Positions 13,830 to 25,920 of a stretch of 64,000 bases of DNA are shown here, one piece after another. Both the position numbers and the translations under genes were made by a program. Numbering within the stretch: position 1 is the stretch's first letter; each line of letters starts with the position of its first letter. The notes under the pieces were generated by a model, which did no database searches, was not told the DNA's origin, and worked only from the letters and a program-made list of their open reading frames with translations. Source of the stretch: Tillus elongatus (taxonomy: Eukaryota; Arthropoda; Insecta; Coleoptera; Cleridae); NCBI GenBank assembly GCA_964006375.1, contig OZ023268.1, positions 88,292,358 through 88,356,357 of the forward strand. Direction: 5' to 3'.

Positions 13830-13834
<5 letters not shown>
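11927..13834 (-). mobile_element. DD41D mariner-like element with ~330-bp inverted repeats
   Basis: The termini AGGGTGGCGCATTGAAAACG and its complement flank a 1.9-kb element, and the inverted similarity continues for about 330 bp on each side (to about 12250 and from about 13505). Both sides abut (AT)n, matching a TA target. The interior holds the transposase pseudogene described at 12310-13373. Confidence 0.9.
12310..13373 (-). pseudogene. DD41D mariner transposase, broken
   Basis: Start ATG at 13373 (MVYSVEERVEIITLFF), helix-turn-helix region to about 13070, then the catalytic core. The first Asp is in ICFSDECTF (about 12920), the second in VFQQDGAPPHF (about 12635) and the third in SLDLTPLDFFLWG. 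The second and third Asp are separated by 41 residues, the rosa-like DD41D class of the IS630-Tc1-mariner superfamily. Breaks: a frameshift near 13150, a stop after ENDDRY, and a stop in WIGR-stop-GDIEW. The protein ends EAGGQQFERTE near the family's usual end, so little is missing, but it cannot be active. Confidence 0.9.

Positions 13835-13918
<84 letters not shown>
13834..13918. repeat. (AT)n microsatellite
   Basis: About 85 bases of TA repeats on the right side of the DD41D element. Confidence 0.9.
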
Positions 13919-13921
<3 letters not shown>

Positions 13922-14300
13922 ATAGATTTTGCTTAATACAGTTAGACATAGTACGCATTTGAATTCCATAATCAATGTTAAAAAATTGAGGGTACTGCGC
14001 TACACACATATGCACGAATAATATGCCAGAAACTCAATTTTTGAATTTAAGTAAAATTCAAGGCTTTTTGTATAAGCTTGATGACATTAACTTACAATTT
14101 TTATAATTATATAAAAATTAAGAAACCTGCCTTTTACATTCAAAAAAACCCCAAAGGAAAAGTAACCTTTGGAGAAAGTTTTGCTATTTTGTCATTAAGG
14201 ATCTAATATTTATAATAAAAAAATAATATTGATCGTCAGTTCATTTGTGTTGTAATGTGAACACTGAAAAAATTAATCCTTACATATTAATACTACTTAC

Positions 14301-14536
14301 GGCAACAACAACATTAACAAGTACAAATTGGGCCATTAGTACAAAGATAACGAAAAATATTGGAGCTATGATTTTCGATACGCAACAGTTCGTCACGCAG
14401 TTGGTACTCGTGGAACAATCTCTTTCATCTCTCAGCGTGTCTTTCATGATGCCATTCCAGTTGTCTCCAGTGGCTACTCGAAAAAGAGTTAAAAATGCCA
14501 TGCCAAAGTTCTCAAAGTGTGCATGCTCGCCGAGTC
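14301..14536 (-). CDS. Ca-alpha1T: CaV3 exon: domain IV pore and S6
   Basis: The 236-nt exon starts after ...ctattttttag, completes a Gly codon and ends in phase 0 at GTTGCC/GTAAGT. It encodes [19 protein letters not shown], the selectivity filter [18 protein letters not shown], a Cys-rich extracellular segment ([12 protein letters not shown]) and IVS6 ([20 protein letters not shown]). TGDNWNG with Asp, where high-voltage-activated channels have Glu, marks a T-type channel. The Cys-rich loop before S6 also fits that family. Confidence 0.96.
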
Positions 14537-15162
14537 CTAAAAAATAGTGTTAATAAAAACGTTAAAGATGTTATTTACAATTTGAAGTAAATATCGCAAC
14601 ACCCTGTGTGAGCAAATGAACAAACTTTTCGATAAAGGCAATCCAGTGTGTTTTTTTGTGTGAGGAAAACCATGAAACATGAGACGGTTATCACCGTTCT
14701 GGAAAATGACTTTTTGCGGTATTTCTCTGTTCAAATCTACCAAAACACAGTTGGAGAAATAATTGAAATTTACCAGAGTACTGTGTCAAAAACATATGCT
14801 GAAGTAAGGGACCAAACCTGGCATAAAGCATCGCTTTGGATCAAGTTTTGCATTTTCCAATCAGCAAATATGTGAAGCGTCCGCATTTGGAGATAAATGA
14901 TAAACCGAAAAGGTTTTGCTAGCATTATTGAACAATCGACAAGAGAAATTTACAAGTATAGACGTAAAATCACCCAGTTATTTACTTGGTTATTTCTTAT
15001 TTTTTACTTCCACATTGTCAATACGTGTAGAAGTATGGCATCGGCCACAGAAATTTCAATTTTTTTCGCTTAAACGTCGTATAAAGTGTCAAAACATATA
15101 GAAATACGATTTAGAAACGAAATTTTTCTGTGTCTGTCGGTCTGTTGGTCGGTCGGTCTGTA
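14537..15162. other. Intron, unassigned
   Basis: AT-rich intron upstream of the domain IV pore exon. Bases about 15045-15160 resemble 17088-17210 (CATATAGAAA and TCTGTCGGTCTGT words), so the same repeat lies on both sides of the mariner at 15163-17018. Confidence 0.5.
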
Positions 15163-17018
15163 CAGGGTGATTCTTTATAATGTCGCCCCCCTTTAACTTC
15201 GTTATTTTAAGTGTCCCAAAAAAATGGAAAGTATGGTTATGTAGGTGCTAAAAAATACTTTTTTTCTACGTATAAAAAAATTGAAAAATGATCAGTATAC
15301 AGGGAAAACCAAAAAGTTCATTTTTTTTCAATGGATCACCCTATATATGAATTTATTTTTCGATTCCTCGTAAAATTCTAAGCATAATTTATATAACATA
15401 CCGTGTACTTAAAATGAATAGTTTTTGAAATATTCGCGATTGAAGCGTTATCATCAAATATTTTATTAAACAACTGTTACAAATCAAGAAGTCCTAGGAT
15501 ACCACGCTTTTAATTGAAAACAAATAACTGACAGTGACATTCTGTCAATATTCTTGTAGTTGTATTGGTTAGTAAGTAAAAATGCCGTACTCAGACAGAG
15601 CAAGAAGAGTTATTTTAAGTTATTATATTAAAAATAATTTAAATTGTCACGCTGCCATTAGACATATGATAGAAGATAATCCCGGTATGCATGTCCCAAC
15701 TCGAAAAACGTTCACATCTATATATAGGAAGTTTCAAGAAACGTCAAATTTACAAAGGAGAAAAAGAACTGATGTGAACGTAGATGAAAATGCAGAATTG
15801 AATAGTTTACTTGCTATAGAAGGGAATCCAAACAATTCCATAAGAAAAGTTTCAAAGACATTACGAGCAACACAATAAAATATTCAGCGAACTTCATACA
15901 GTAAAGTCCAAAGAACTCTAAGAAAATGGAATCTAAAGCCATATAAGATTAAACTCACTACAAAGCTTACCCAAATGCAAAAAGATGATCGGTCGCATTT
16001 TGTCAACTGATTCTAGACAGAATAAACATAAATAACAATTTTTTGAAAACAGTTCTATGGACTGATGAGTCTACCTTTTCTACTAGTGGCCTGTTTAACC
16101 GAAAAAATACCAGACAATGGGCAAGAGAGAATCCACATTCTTCTAGGAAATTTAAGTTTCAAGGGCGACAATCCGTGAATGTGTGGTGTGGTATCCTGAG
16201 CGATCGAGTTATCGGTCTGTATTTTTTGATACTGTTTTAAATTGAGGCCGCTCTTTAGATTTCTTGGAAAACGAGTTTGAAGAATATTTAGACGATTTGC
16301 CTTTAAATATATTACAAAATATAATTGTTCAACAGGATGGAGCACCCCCTCACAACATTCGTGCTGTGCGTAATTACCTAAGTCAAAGGTTTTCTGAATT
16401 GATCGAAAGAAATGCGCCAATTAAATGGCCTGCAAACAGCCCCGATAGACACCTATATATGCGTTTCTTTGGGGTTATATAAAAAACCGTGTATATGACC
16501 ACCAAATTGAAAACCTCGATCATCTTAAAGATTTGATACGGAATGAAATTATTAGCATTCATAACAGATTCATTAGAGAAAATGCGAAGAACCCTTATAC
16601 AATGTGTTGAAGAAGATGGAGGCCCAGTAGAGCATCTTTATATTTAATTAGAAACTGTTTTTCTTATATTATGTATTGTTAGATTTCTTGATTTGTAACA
16701 GTTGTTTTGGTTTAATAAAATTTGTGATGATAACGTTTCAAATGCGAATATTTCAAAAACTATTCATTTTAAATATACAGTATGTTATATAAATTATGCT
16801 TAGAATTTTACGAGGAATCGAAAAATAAATTCATATATAGGGTGATCCATTGAAAAAAATGAACTTTTTGGTTTTCCCTGTATACTGATCATTTTTCAAA
16901 TTTTTTTTATTCGTAGAAAAAAGTATTTTTTAGCACCTACATAACCATATTTTCAATTTTTTTGACACTTAAAATAACAAAGTTAAAGGGGGGCGACATT
17001 ATAAAGAATCACCCTGTA
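15163..17018 (+). mobile_element. Mariner-like element with long inverted repeats
   Basis: Termini CAGGGTGATTCTTTATAATG and its complement are flanked by TA. Inverted similarity extends over the first and last roughly 300 bases, including the shared GATTCCTCGTAAAATTCTAAGC. The interior holds a plus-strand transposase pseudogene. Confidence 0.9.
15582..16650 (+). pseudogene. Mariner-like transposase, broken
   Basis: Begins MPYSDRARRVILSYYIKNN, with an N-terminal DNA-binding region. The first catalytic Asp is in TVLWTDESTFS (about 16065) and the second in VQQDGAPPHN (about 16335). The third region, NSPD followed by FLWGYIKNRVYD (about 16440-16500), is split by a frameshift. A stop after LRATQ (15876), another near 16006 and frameshifts near 16240 and 16450 break the gene. 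Motifs place it with the DD41D-like elements in this window. Confidence 0.85.
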
Positions 17019-18049
17019 CGTGTAAATCACTTCTAGTATTCTGTGCTGAAACTAGATTTCGGGTAAAATGTGTGGGGGTGGAATATCGCTGACAGAAATT
17101 TCGATTTTTTTGCTAAAACGGCGTAGAATGTTTTGAAACATATAGAAAACATTATTTCGAAAGGAATTTTTGTGTGTCGGTCTGTCGGTATGTACGTCTG
17201 TCTGCTAGTAGGCATAATAACTTTCTAACGATGTGAGATATCGTTTTCAAATTTAGTATACAGCTAGCACCTGATCAACGAACAATTCGGGTTGTTTTTA
17301 GGTAAAACCGCTTCAGGGTGAAAACTGATATTTTTCGTCAGCGGTGAATAATATAACGTTTCAGGGTTTGTGCATTAGAACACGTTCAATTTCATCATTA
17401 ATTTAAAGTTTCAGACAAGGATTTTTTCTGCCTATCTGATGGTGGCCTTGGATTTGATATTGGCTATGACCTTCAACGTCAAATCAAGGTTAACTTTATA
17501 TTTTCTATGAAATTCAAGTAGGGGATTATTTGTGAGTAAGATCGCTTCAGAAAAAAGAGAAGAAATAGTGGGTTGATTGGGAAAACTGCCACTTTACTAT
17601 TTAAAATTCGTGTAATATATCGTTTCAGAGGTTTATGGGTACAGGTATACGAATATTTTCTTTGTGGTCAAGTCATGGACCCTAAATTCATTTAATGGGA
17701 ATGTCTTTCTAAGGAGACTAAGTTATCACAGCTATGTGGAAGTTATGATTCAATTTGTAGTACTATTTTGTAGTGCTACAATAATTATACAACGTAGGGT
17801 GCAAGAAAGCTTCAGCGTTACACATAACATTAGAATTTGAAAAACGTCTTCAGTTTGTGCCGTGATGCATCGCAATACACAAATAGTTTGGTTTTGTTTA
17901 ATAAATCCACAAAAATCCTCAAAAAATCGCAAATACACCACAACAAACCCAATATAATAATTTGTTAAAGAATGAAGGGGTGTGTATTGAACGGTACATG
18001 GTCAATTGAATGAAATACTTTTAATACTCCAATAAAATATAAGAATCAA
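17019..18049. other. Intron, unassigned
   Basis: AT-rich DNA. Bases 17088-17210 repeat the flank found at 15045-15160. No gene is supported. Confidence 0.5.
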
Positions 18050-21000
18050 AGTTATGGGGCCTCCCTTATTATCGAAGAGGGTAGGTTTAAATTCAGTAAA
18101 GTTGCTAAATTTTGTGCTCTTCAATATGCTGCAGAAAAACCAGTTGCCTGCAGTGTCGTTTAATAAATTGTGAAAAAACTGAAAAAAAGTTATTTTTGAT
18201 TTTTACCTCTGGCTCATTTATTTAAACTCGTATAAAGAACATAAAAACACATTCTCACAGACATTTCCAGTTTTATGTCTAATAGCGGACTCAAAATAGT
18301 TCAACAAAGTTTCGCCTTCTTTGGAACATAATCAACTTTTTTATTTCTTATGAGTTTCATATTGGATTTTGACGTCCTAGGATTTCTGTTTTTTTTTTGT
18401 TGGATTTAACAATTAATAACACGTTGATAATTTTTAACAATTGGCCTTAACTGCCAAACAGTTCAAAATCACCTTAATTTGTCTCTTGACGTTGGCTGTG
18501 GAATTTCGAAACGCCAAAAAAATTTTCAGTTATTGGTGATCGATGATAACGTTGTAATCGTAAGATGCAGTTCAATACTGTTGACTGACGTGAATCTTAT
18601 AGAGTTTGTAATTATTTTCACGTAATATTCTCCAAACACGTGTCTGCGGTATACCTAAACCTAGAAGAAACTGAAGGATCATTATTGAGCTTAAAAGTCG
18701 ATAAGAAAGGCTCAATTATTTTCTTCATAAAAAGTTACCTTAAATTTAACCATGTAATGACGTCCGATTTATTACGGTTATTTGAGTAGTTAAGATCAGT
18801 TAGGCGGTGTAAATAACGGATATTTACTAGGACATAAATCTGACTCATTTTAGACACACTTCAGAGTATGAAAAGTCGCCACAGGCGGAACTTGGATTTT
18901 GTAGGATGGAACGCGGCGCGTCGGTCTGACAGGCGCGATGATATTTATTCTAGATGCGTCACGAAGCGCATCGTAGGTAAGCGAACGGGGAAACGGAACG
19001 TCGAGAAGAGAAGCCTTCAACCCGTGCTCGCGACAACAGGTACCGGTGGTCGTACGTTGATTATAAAGTTAGATGTAATACCCGTAAAGTTTGTTTCGCT
19101 GTACTACGAAGTAGTGAAAAGCAGCGTGTTATTTATTTAATAGTAAAGAACGAGAGTCTAAGAAGACTGTGTTCTGTTAGAATAGTTTGCAAGGTTAGTT
19201 ATACTTCGGAAAACTTGAAGAAGTATAATTTTCAAACTGGAATAAAGTTTTGCTGTTCTATGTTAAATGTTAACAGCGTGTTAGGATTTCACGCGTATAC
19301 AGAGTGTACTGTATGTAGGAGTGACTAAACTGGTCACGGGTTACCCATTTAAGGGAGGTCGAAGTCAGGTAAATAATTATACCGTATTGTAGTGGAATTA
19401 GGGTGTTTTAGCGAATCACAGCGTGCTATACAGGGTGGACTACGTTTGTTTCGAGGGACGTTCTGTCCTTGAAGGAAACATGGATCTATTCTGAAGGGTA
19501 TGCGCTTGCTAAACCAGGTGGTTAACTAGCTAGAGTGTCTAGCCTAGACAAGTGCCAAGTTGGTCACGTTTCTTACCCAAATAAGGGAAACGGAAGCACG
19601 AACAGTGCTGATTTAGGGTAGCATTTAGTGTGCCCGTCATCTTGTGCTGTATTGGGTCGACTACGTTTGTTTCGAGGGACGTTCTGTCCTTGATGGAAGC
19701 ATGGATCGATCCAGAATGGTACGTAACCGCTGGATGGCACTGTTAGCTATGTATGGTGCTCGATAGAAATAGGGAACCAGTCACCCGGTGGTATTAGTTA
19801 GCAAGTTAGGGTCTTAGAAGCGTGGGAACCGGTTGCCTACCCACATAGCGGGGCCATTTTCCGTATGATGCTTGGGTATTCCGCTTGCCGTTGCTTTGCT
19901 ATGCTTTGTTATCTGCTGTGCTAACGCTAATATAACGCTTTATTTGTAATAATTAGCACGAATATTATTTTAGTCGAACATCTTTGTATTTTTAAATATT
20001 AACATATTTGTATCAATTCCACTATGAAAGATCGTCTTATCGGAGATAACGTTATCTGACCTGAGCGATGTTTTCTCTGTATTCGCATGAACTGCAGCGA
20101 ATTTTGGTTTTAATTATTTATGGATTTTTATTATTGTCAATTTCATTTGTAAATATTCTAAATGTTATTATGAAATTAGTTGCGTTTTACTGCACTGCCT
20201 GTAGTTATCTTGCACTAGTGTAGGTAGGTTCAAGCTAGTATCCTGTGACGGGTTGTAACTAGCGGAGGTATATCGTAATTGATATTTACCTGTTTATAAT
20301 ATTTCTGCTTCCAACTTTGTAAGTTAGAAAAAACAGCCATTATTCGGGAATGAGTAATTAAAGCCTACTTACCTCCTGAGAACTCTACGGGATATAATAA
20401 CTTTCGACCCCTGGCTATAGTTTTCTTCTCCACTCGAGTTACCCTAGGACAAGGCTGTTATGAAACAGTAACTTTGTGGTGTTCTACGAGGGCCTTAGCA
20501 GAAGTCCTCACGGGGATCTGACTTCGTCCTATATAATAGGGAATAAAGATGGCGCCCGAGGATAGTTTACTTAGAATATTTAGGTCAAGCCCGAATGACG
20601 AATTGGCAACTTATCCGTCGGGCCTCTGCTTAGCCGGGGCATCACAACCATTTATGAAATGTTATTACGTTAATTATTGTTTATGTTTTTGTCAGTGTAG
20701 GATTAGGTAAACCATTCAAACATGACTAAATTTTTATTAAGCTGTTGAAAAATAATACGATGTGGTTGTTGCCGTTCCGAATACATTTCTAAATACCTCA
20801 TGCCCGGTATTGTTGTATTTCGATTTGATGCATAAAAATACACAACATATCATGCTTCGCTTCATTATTGAACGGCATCTTACTATTACAATGTAATCAC
20901 CTATGACATAAATATTTTTTGACGCTTTGAAAGAGATATTAAGGTGGTTTTGCACTGTTTGACAGTTAAGTCCAATTATTAAAAATTATTTCTGAACATA

Positions 21001-21385
21001 GTATATATTGTTGAATTCAGAAAAAAAAACGGGATGCCTATGATGTCAAAATCCAATATCGCGCTCATAATAAATAAGAAAGTTGATGATGTCCCAAAGA
21101 AGGCGAAACGATGTAGTAAAATTTTAAGGCGCTATCAGATAGAAAACTGAAAATAGCTGTAAGAATGTGCTTTTCGTTTCTTTATACGAGTTCAAATATA
21201 TGAGATAAAGGCAAAAATCGCTTTTACAGTTTTTTGACAATTTCTTGAAAGGAAATTGGTTTTCTCTGTGGCATAGAGCACAAAATTTAGCAACTTTTCG
21301 GAATTTGAAACGACCCTCGATCTTCGATAATAAGCGAGATTCACACGGTGAGGCTCGAATTTGAATCACCCTGTATAAAATACCT
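18050..21385. mobile_element. Element with ~500-bp inverted arms and an unrelated core
   Basis: Bases about 18050-18590 and 20868-21385 are diverged inverted copies, for example TTTCGCCTTCTTTGG against CCAAAGAAGGCGAAAC, and TTTTATACGAGTT-like words. The right end finishes ATCACCCTGTATA, like the mariner-type ends here. No transposase was recognised between the arms. The core (18850-20640) is richer in CG dinucleotides than the rest of the window. Confidence 0.6.
18850..20640. other. CpG-richer core, possible LTR-element remnant
   Basis: This segment contains two copies, 221 bp apart, of a 50-base module with TACGTTTGTTTCGAGGGACG (19441 and 19662). Near its end, AATAAAGA is followed by TGGCGCCCGAGG (20547), which resembles a primer-binding site after an LTR. 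No gag or pol reading frame follows. A 90-codon open stretch at 18868 is not recognised. The LTR assignment is weak. Confidence 0.3.
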
Positions 21386-21500
21386 ATTTTCTGGGACAAA
21401 TCTAATTTTGTTTTCCCTCACAGGATCCAAGTATTATTTTTAGTTACCAATTATATTTTGGGTGTTGCGTTATCAAGTAATTGACCGTTGTTATTCTTAC

Positions 21501-22067
21501 CTTGACATGGATGATGTTCACAATCCAATCTTCCAAACAGCTCCACTCCCAAGGCAGCGAATATGAAAAACAATAGAAAAAACAACAATCCCAGGTTACC
21601 AACTTGTGGCAAAGCTTGCATAACAGTGTCCAAGAGCGCTCTAATCCCTTTGGCCATCTTCAAAAGTTTGAGCACCCTTGCTATTCTCATGACCCTCATT
21701 ACTCTTAACACAGTCGGGTTGATTGGTATCACATTAGACCTAAGTTCTTCCAGAACTATACCAACTACTGACAGCATGACAATGGCAACATCCAGTTGAT
21801 TCCACTTGTCTTTCATGTAAAGGCCGAAGCCCAAAGCTATCAACTTCATAGTGCTTTCTAATATGAACACCGCGGTGAAGAAGTAATTGAATATCTTTAA
21901 GACGTAGGTGAGGATGTCGGGCATGCGGTGACTTTCCGTCGCCATCGTTACCACATTTAGGCCTATCACAGCTGCTATGGCCAGGTCAAAATACTTGGAC
22001 GTGACCACGTTGTGGATGAAGAGACGCCATGGGGCGTAGTTGATGTAGTATGGCGGTTCGTTCATCT
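21501..22067 (-). CDS. Ca-alpha1T: CaV3 exon: domain IV S1-S5
   Basis: The 567-nt exon is the longest in the window. It starts after ...tgtcgtag, with two bases completing the Lys codon from the previous exon, and ends with one base of a split Gly codon before GTAAGA. It encodes [18 protein letters not shown]1 ([17 protein letters not shown]), IVS2 ([19 protein letters not shown]), IVS3 ([18 protein letters not shown]), the IVS4 sensor ([20 protein letters not shown]), the S4-S5 linker and IVS5 ([19 protein letters not shown]), and ends at CEHHPCQ. A second AG two bases downstream would shift the frame, so the start given is the only compatible one. An upstream in-frame ATG seen in genomic translation is intronic. 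Confidence 0.96.
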
Positions 22068-22205
22068 CTACGACATATGTACAGATAATCGATTGTGAAA
22101 ATTTTCTATGGACATCTAACACAGGACTTGGAGACAAGCTTTGGGTGATTGTTAGGTTTGTTATGGTGCGACAATACTGGGTAATAAATGTTAGGTGTTA
22201 ACGTT

Positions 22206-22900
22206 AGCATTCCTAAATTAGTTTATTTATTTATATATTTAACAGGCATACGCCCAACTACAACAATATTCAATTGTGTGAGGTGATGAAAACACAGTCA
22301 CATTACAATAATTATAACCTTGTCAGGTGCGAAGTGGCTCATTAAGATGTTACAGACGCCTGTGCGCCCTGTGACGAAATAAAAGAATAGGCCCAAGGTA
22401 TCTCCTGTCTGCCGTAAGAGGCGACTAAATGGAGTGAAGAGTGGAGTTCCGTGTGATACCGCCTTGAGCCAGGCACTTGCAGATGTCGGGTCCTGACTAA
22501 CCTGCGAGAAATATAGATCTCTAGACAGCTGGAATAAGACCCTGTGAGCTTTAAAACTTCGCTTGGATGTCTCCCAGGAGTGGGGTTCCATATGATACCT
22601 GCTTGAGTCAAACACTGACGAATTGAGACCTCTACTGTGATCTTCAAGAGGGGCAAGCGCTTCGTTTAAATGTTGCTCGTGAGCGAAGTTCAATATGATA
22701 CCGCCTTGAATCAAGTATTGACTGGGTTGGGTCGAGACGAACTTCGGGAAAGGTGAATATCTTTGGAAAGGTGGAACCCCTAGAGGTTTAGACCGCCACT
22801 GTGAGCTTCGGAAAGGGCAAGCGACTTTGCTTAGGTGGAAGAACAACCCGACAGCCGGAAAAAACCCGAGAGGTCCCTGTTAAAACTCCTGACCAAAATA
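22206..22900. repeat. Dispersed repeat with CCGTAAGAGGCGACTAA module
   Basis: Non-coding repeat with internal submodules of about 90-120 bases (GATACCGCCTTGA, CTGACGAA, TGAGCTT words). Related sequence is at 25320-25920 and 42540-42830. The long minus-strand open frames here are overlapping and unsupported. Confidence 0.55.
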
Positions 22901-23107
22901 AATTAAACAATTAGGAGTGGGTCACAATAGATGACAATAAGGTCACACTGGTGAGTCTCCACTCATCATGGAATCTAAGCTAATTTAACCTAAGATGTTT
23001 CAAGGAGAAAGAAACACAACCATAATTTATGAAAACATCTAAACTAAACATAAAATGAATTGGAAAATTTAGAAGAATATTAATTCTATGGATAGGATGA
23101 CTGAATA

Positions 23108-23330
23108 TTGGAACCTGCAGCGAACACTGATAAGTACAATTTGGACGACCCAATTCATCACAATACAGTTTTCAGACCTTGACGATCGTTTCGCTAACAA
23201 AATTATCGTGAGCAGAGGGATGAATAAACTGTTTATTCACCCCTATGTTCACACACTTTCTTAGTGAAACAATCGTCAGGTCTAAAAACTGTACTGTGAT
23301 GAATTGGGTTCTCCAAATTGTACTTATCTA
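23108..23330. repeat. Hairpin repeat with degenerate hammerhead-like arms
   Basis: The two arms are inverted copies around about 23215: CAATTCATCACAATACAG on the left, CTGTACTGTGATGAATTG on the right. The words GACGATCGTTTCGCTAAC and GTGAAACAATCGTC occupy the positions of GAAA and the cleavage site in a hammerhead, but the CTGATGA box is mutated. The family also occurs at 27725, 44285, 52306 and 438. Confidence 0.6.
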
Positions 23331-23599
23331 TGGAAGAGAAACGGGTTCACTGCAACGTGTATGGTAAGAAAATAGCGGCCCACGAAATGGCAGCAAGGAA
23401 AGAATTTTGGATATCGACTTCTCCATGAGTAACTTTATATAAAAATGAATTTTAATGCAAGCTGAACACGTAAAATGAATTGGACATTGTGAAAGAATAT
23501 TAACTTTGTGGATAGGAAGACACATTGTCAATGCAGCCCGAATAGAAAGAAAATAGCTGTGCACGAAATGGCAGCTGGGAAAGCATTTATGGGCCGTTC

Positions 23600-25110
23600 A
23601 CTTCTCCATGGATAACTTTATATAAGAATGATATGACATAATGGTCCTTCTTTGATCAAGGGATACAATACAGAAGGTATTCAATTGCACACCTTGTGAT
23701 ATGCCTCGCTGAGGATAGTGTCTATCTCCAAAATAATCCAGGTATTTGAGACCTGTGCGTTGCACTGATTCCAGCAATACTAGACCACCCGAATAAACGG
23801 AAATCAACATCTATTGGCAAACTTATGTTTATACTGTACAACCACACTATAAAGGATAATTAAAATGTCAACGGATTTGCCTTTGGAGTTTTGAATGATA
23901 AAAAACCTAGTGGATTTATAAAAGCTGTCCGCGCATATGCCAAATGAAGATCAAAACGAAGGCTAGGATCATAAAATACTTTTAGACAAAACGCGGACTC
24001 AACACGTAGTAACTTCATATTGGCGGTAAAAAAGTACGTTGAATCAAGTCAACATTCTTAGTAAACGACATTACCTTACATCTGTTCGCATAAAGAAACA
24101 ATCTATTGGAGTTGCACCAGAAGAGGATTTTGTTAACATTTCTGTGAATAGTTGTACAATGTACATTTGATTCAATAGAACAGAAACGTTTAAGATCATC
24201 GGCATATAAAAGCCGTGGAATATTTATAGCAGTAATAAAGTCACTAACAAAAACATTAAACATAAAATTTACACAGAACCTTGGTAAACACATTTTAAGT
24301 AACAGGGAAACCATAATAGGAACATCCGACATACCATAGTTCAGTCTTCTATATAAGTAGGACTCAAATAAGGAGTGTAGGTCTATTTTTTTAGCAGCAC
24401 GTCATAATGGACCGAGTCAAAAGCGTTGGTAAAATCAAAGTAAACAACATCAACCTGACCACATTCATCAAGAAAGTTAGAGACATATTGATTGAAGCAG
24501 GAAAGCTCAAGAGACATTGAGCGATTCTTCACAAATCAACGTTAATGGCTGGTTAAATATCGTGAAATATGGAGAGAGATTTGAGTATACACTTATAGCA
24601 CATTTAAAAACATTCACGAAGTTGGACATTATTGTAATTTGCCTGTGGTTCAAAATAAGTGATTTGCCAGCATCCTTGTGAACCTGGCAACATTTTTAAA
24701 CCCTCCAAACATCAGGATATGTACAAGACTTTAAGAAAATAGGAAAGGTCGTTAATAAAGGTTTATTAACTATATGGCCACAGTCTTAAAAACTAGGAAT
24801 TTTATCAAGGACTGGTAATAGTTTAGGTTTCAATTTCTTCAACACATCAAACATGCCAGACAGCTCAAAGCTATTCATGTTAAATGGTGTGACGTTAGAT
24901 ACTGGTGTAGAAGCATAGAATAAGGTATTAGTATAGTTATAAACTATTAGACAAATCTACAAAATCATTGAGGACATGCTGAGCAGAGAAATAAGTATGA
25001 TAATTATATGTGACATTGAATGGAGTACTCGTTTCTTTCTTTTTGGATTTTATAAAAGACCAGAATGCTCTAGGATCTGATTTAATACGAGATTTAGTCC
25101 CATATAATTA
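23600..25110 (-). mobile_element. LINE fragment
   Basis: On the minus strand the order is SRIKSDPRAFWSFIKSKKK (about 25090-25035), a degraded RT region, then PRLLYADDLKRFCSI (about 24215) with the RT catalytic YADD, and RNVNKILFWCNSNRLFLYAN. The downstream part includes LLESVQRTGLKYLDYFG near 23760. Stops and frameshifts are numerous. Confidence 0.8.
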
Positions 25111-25319
25111 TATTTGATTAATTAATATTGATAATATGCATAACCCTATTGGTCACTGGGCAAAATGGATCCGCCCTACAAAGTAGATATAATATTTTTA
25201 AGCGTAGTAGCAATTGTTTTGGCCTTGGTTTGAGACGAAAACAAGGTCCTATTAATCATGCTGTAATCTTATTCCCGATATCACTGATCTAAAAGAAACC
25301 CAATAAGGAACCTAAACGA

Positions 25320-25920
25320 TAAATCAGAAACCCTTTACAGTGCCACCGAGAAAAGCTGCTAGATATGGACAAAGCTTTTTGTTAAAACGGACTTTGCTAG
25401 TTCCTGCTTCCAGTATCTGAGTTGGCCATGCCTGCGTTTTTAAACGGGAAAACAACCTAGCTTGTGTGCTGCTTGGGAGCGGGATATCGCCTTGAGCACT
25501 GGTGGGTGTCGGGTCTAGGCGAACCCGAAGGGGAACTGAGATCTCTAGTGCCTGAGTGATAACTCGAGGTAGGGGCCTCAATTGTGAGCTTTGAAATGGG
25601 CTAACGAACCCGCTTGAATGCTGTTTGGGACCGGAACTCCATATTAAACCGTCGCGAGTCAAACCCTGACGAATGTCGGATCCAGACGAACTCGGAGAGA
25701 GGCTATATCTCTGAGAGCTAAGAAACGCAGGAGCGACCTCACTCAGATGACAGTTCACTTCAACAGCGGACGACAAAAGTCCCTAAAGGACTCTTAAAAA
25801 AACTGTCACCTTAAAAATATCGACTTCTGCAGTGAGTTAGATTTGATGGACGAAATTTAAGCAATTAGACGTGCGCAATAAATCTAAGGTCGCAGTGGAG
25901 GGACTGGAATAGCCCACTCA
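25320..25920. repeat. Dispersed repeat, second copy
   Basis: Related to 22206-22900, sharing words such as GAGCTTTGAAATGGGC and GAGTCAAACCCTGACGAAT. No coding function. Confidence 0.5.

Noticed and set aside
20548..20640. Coding start MAPEDSLLRIF as a new gene
   Set aside because: The ATG overlaps a primer-binding-like TGGCGCCC and the frame ends within about 55 codons in AT-rich DNA; more likely retroelement leader sequence or chance.
21563..21799. Plus-strand open frame inside the domain IV exon
   Set aside because: Antisense shadow of the channel coding sequence.
22298..22846. 182-codon minus-strand open frame
   Set aside because: Lies in a multi-copy non-coding repeat, overlaps a second open frame, and has no recognisable domain.
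25324..25776. 150-codon minus-strand open frame
   Set aside because: Same repeat family as 22206-22900; low-complexity Ser/Leu composition and no domain.
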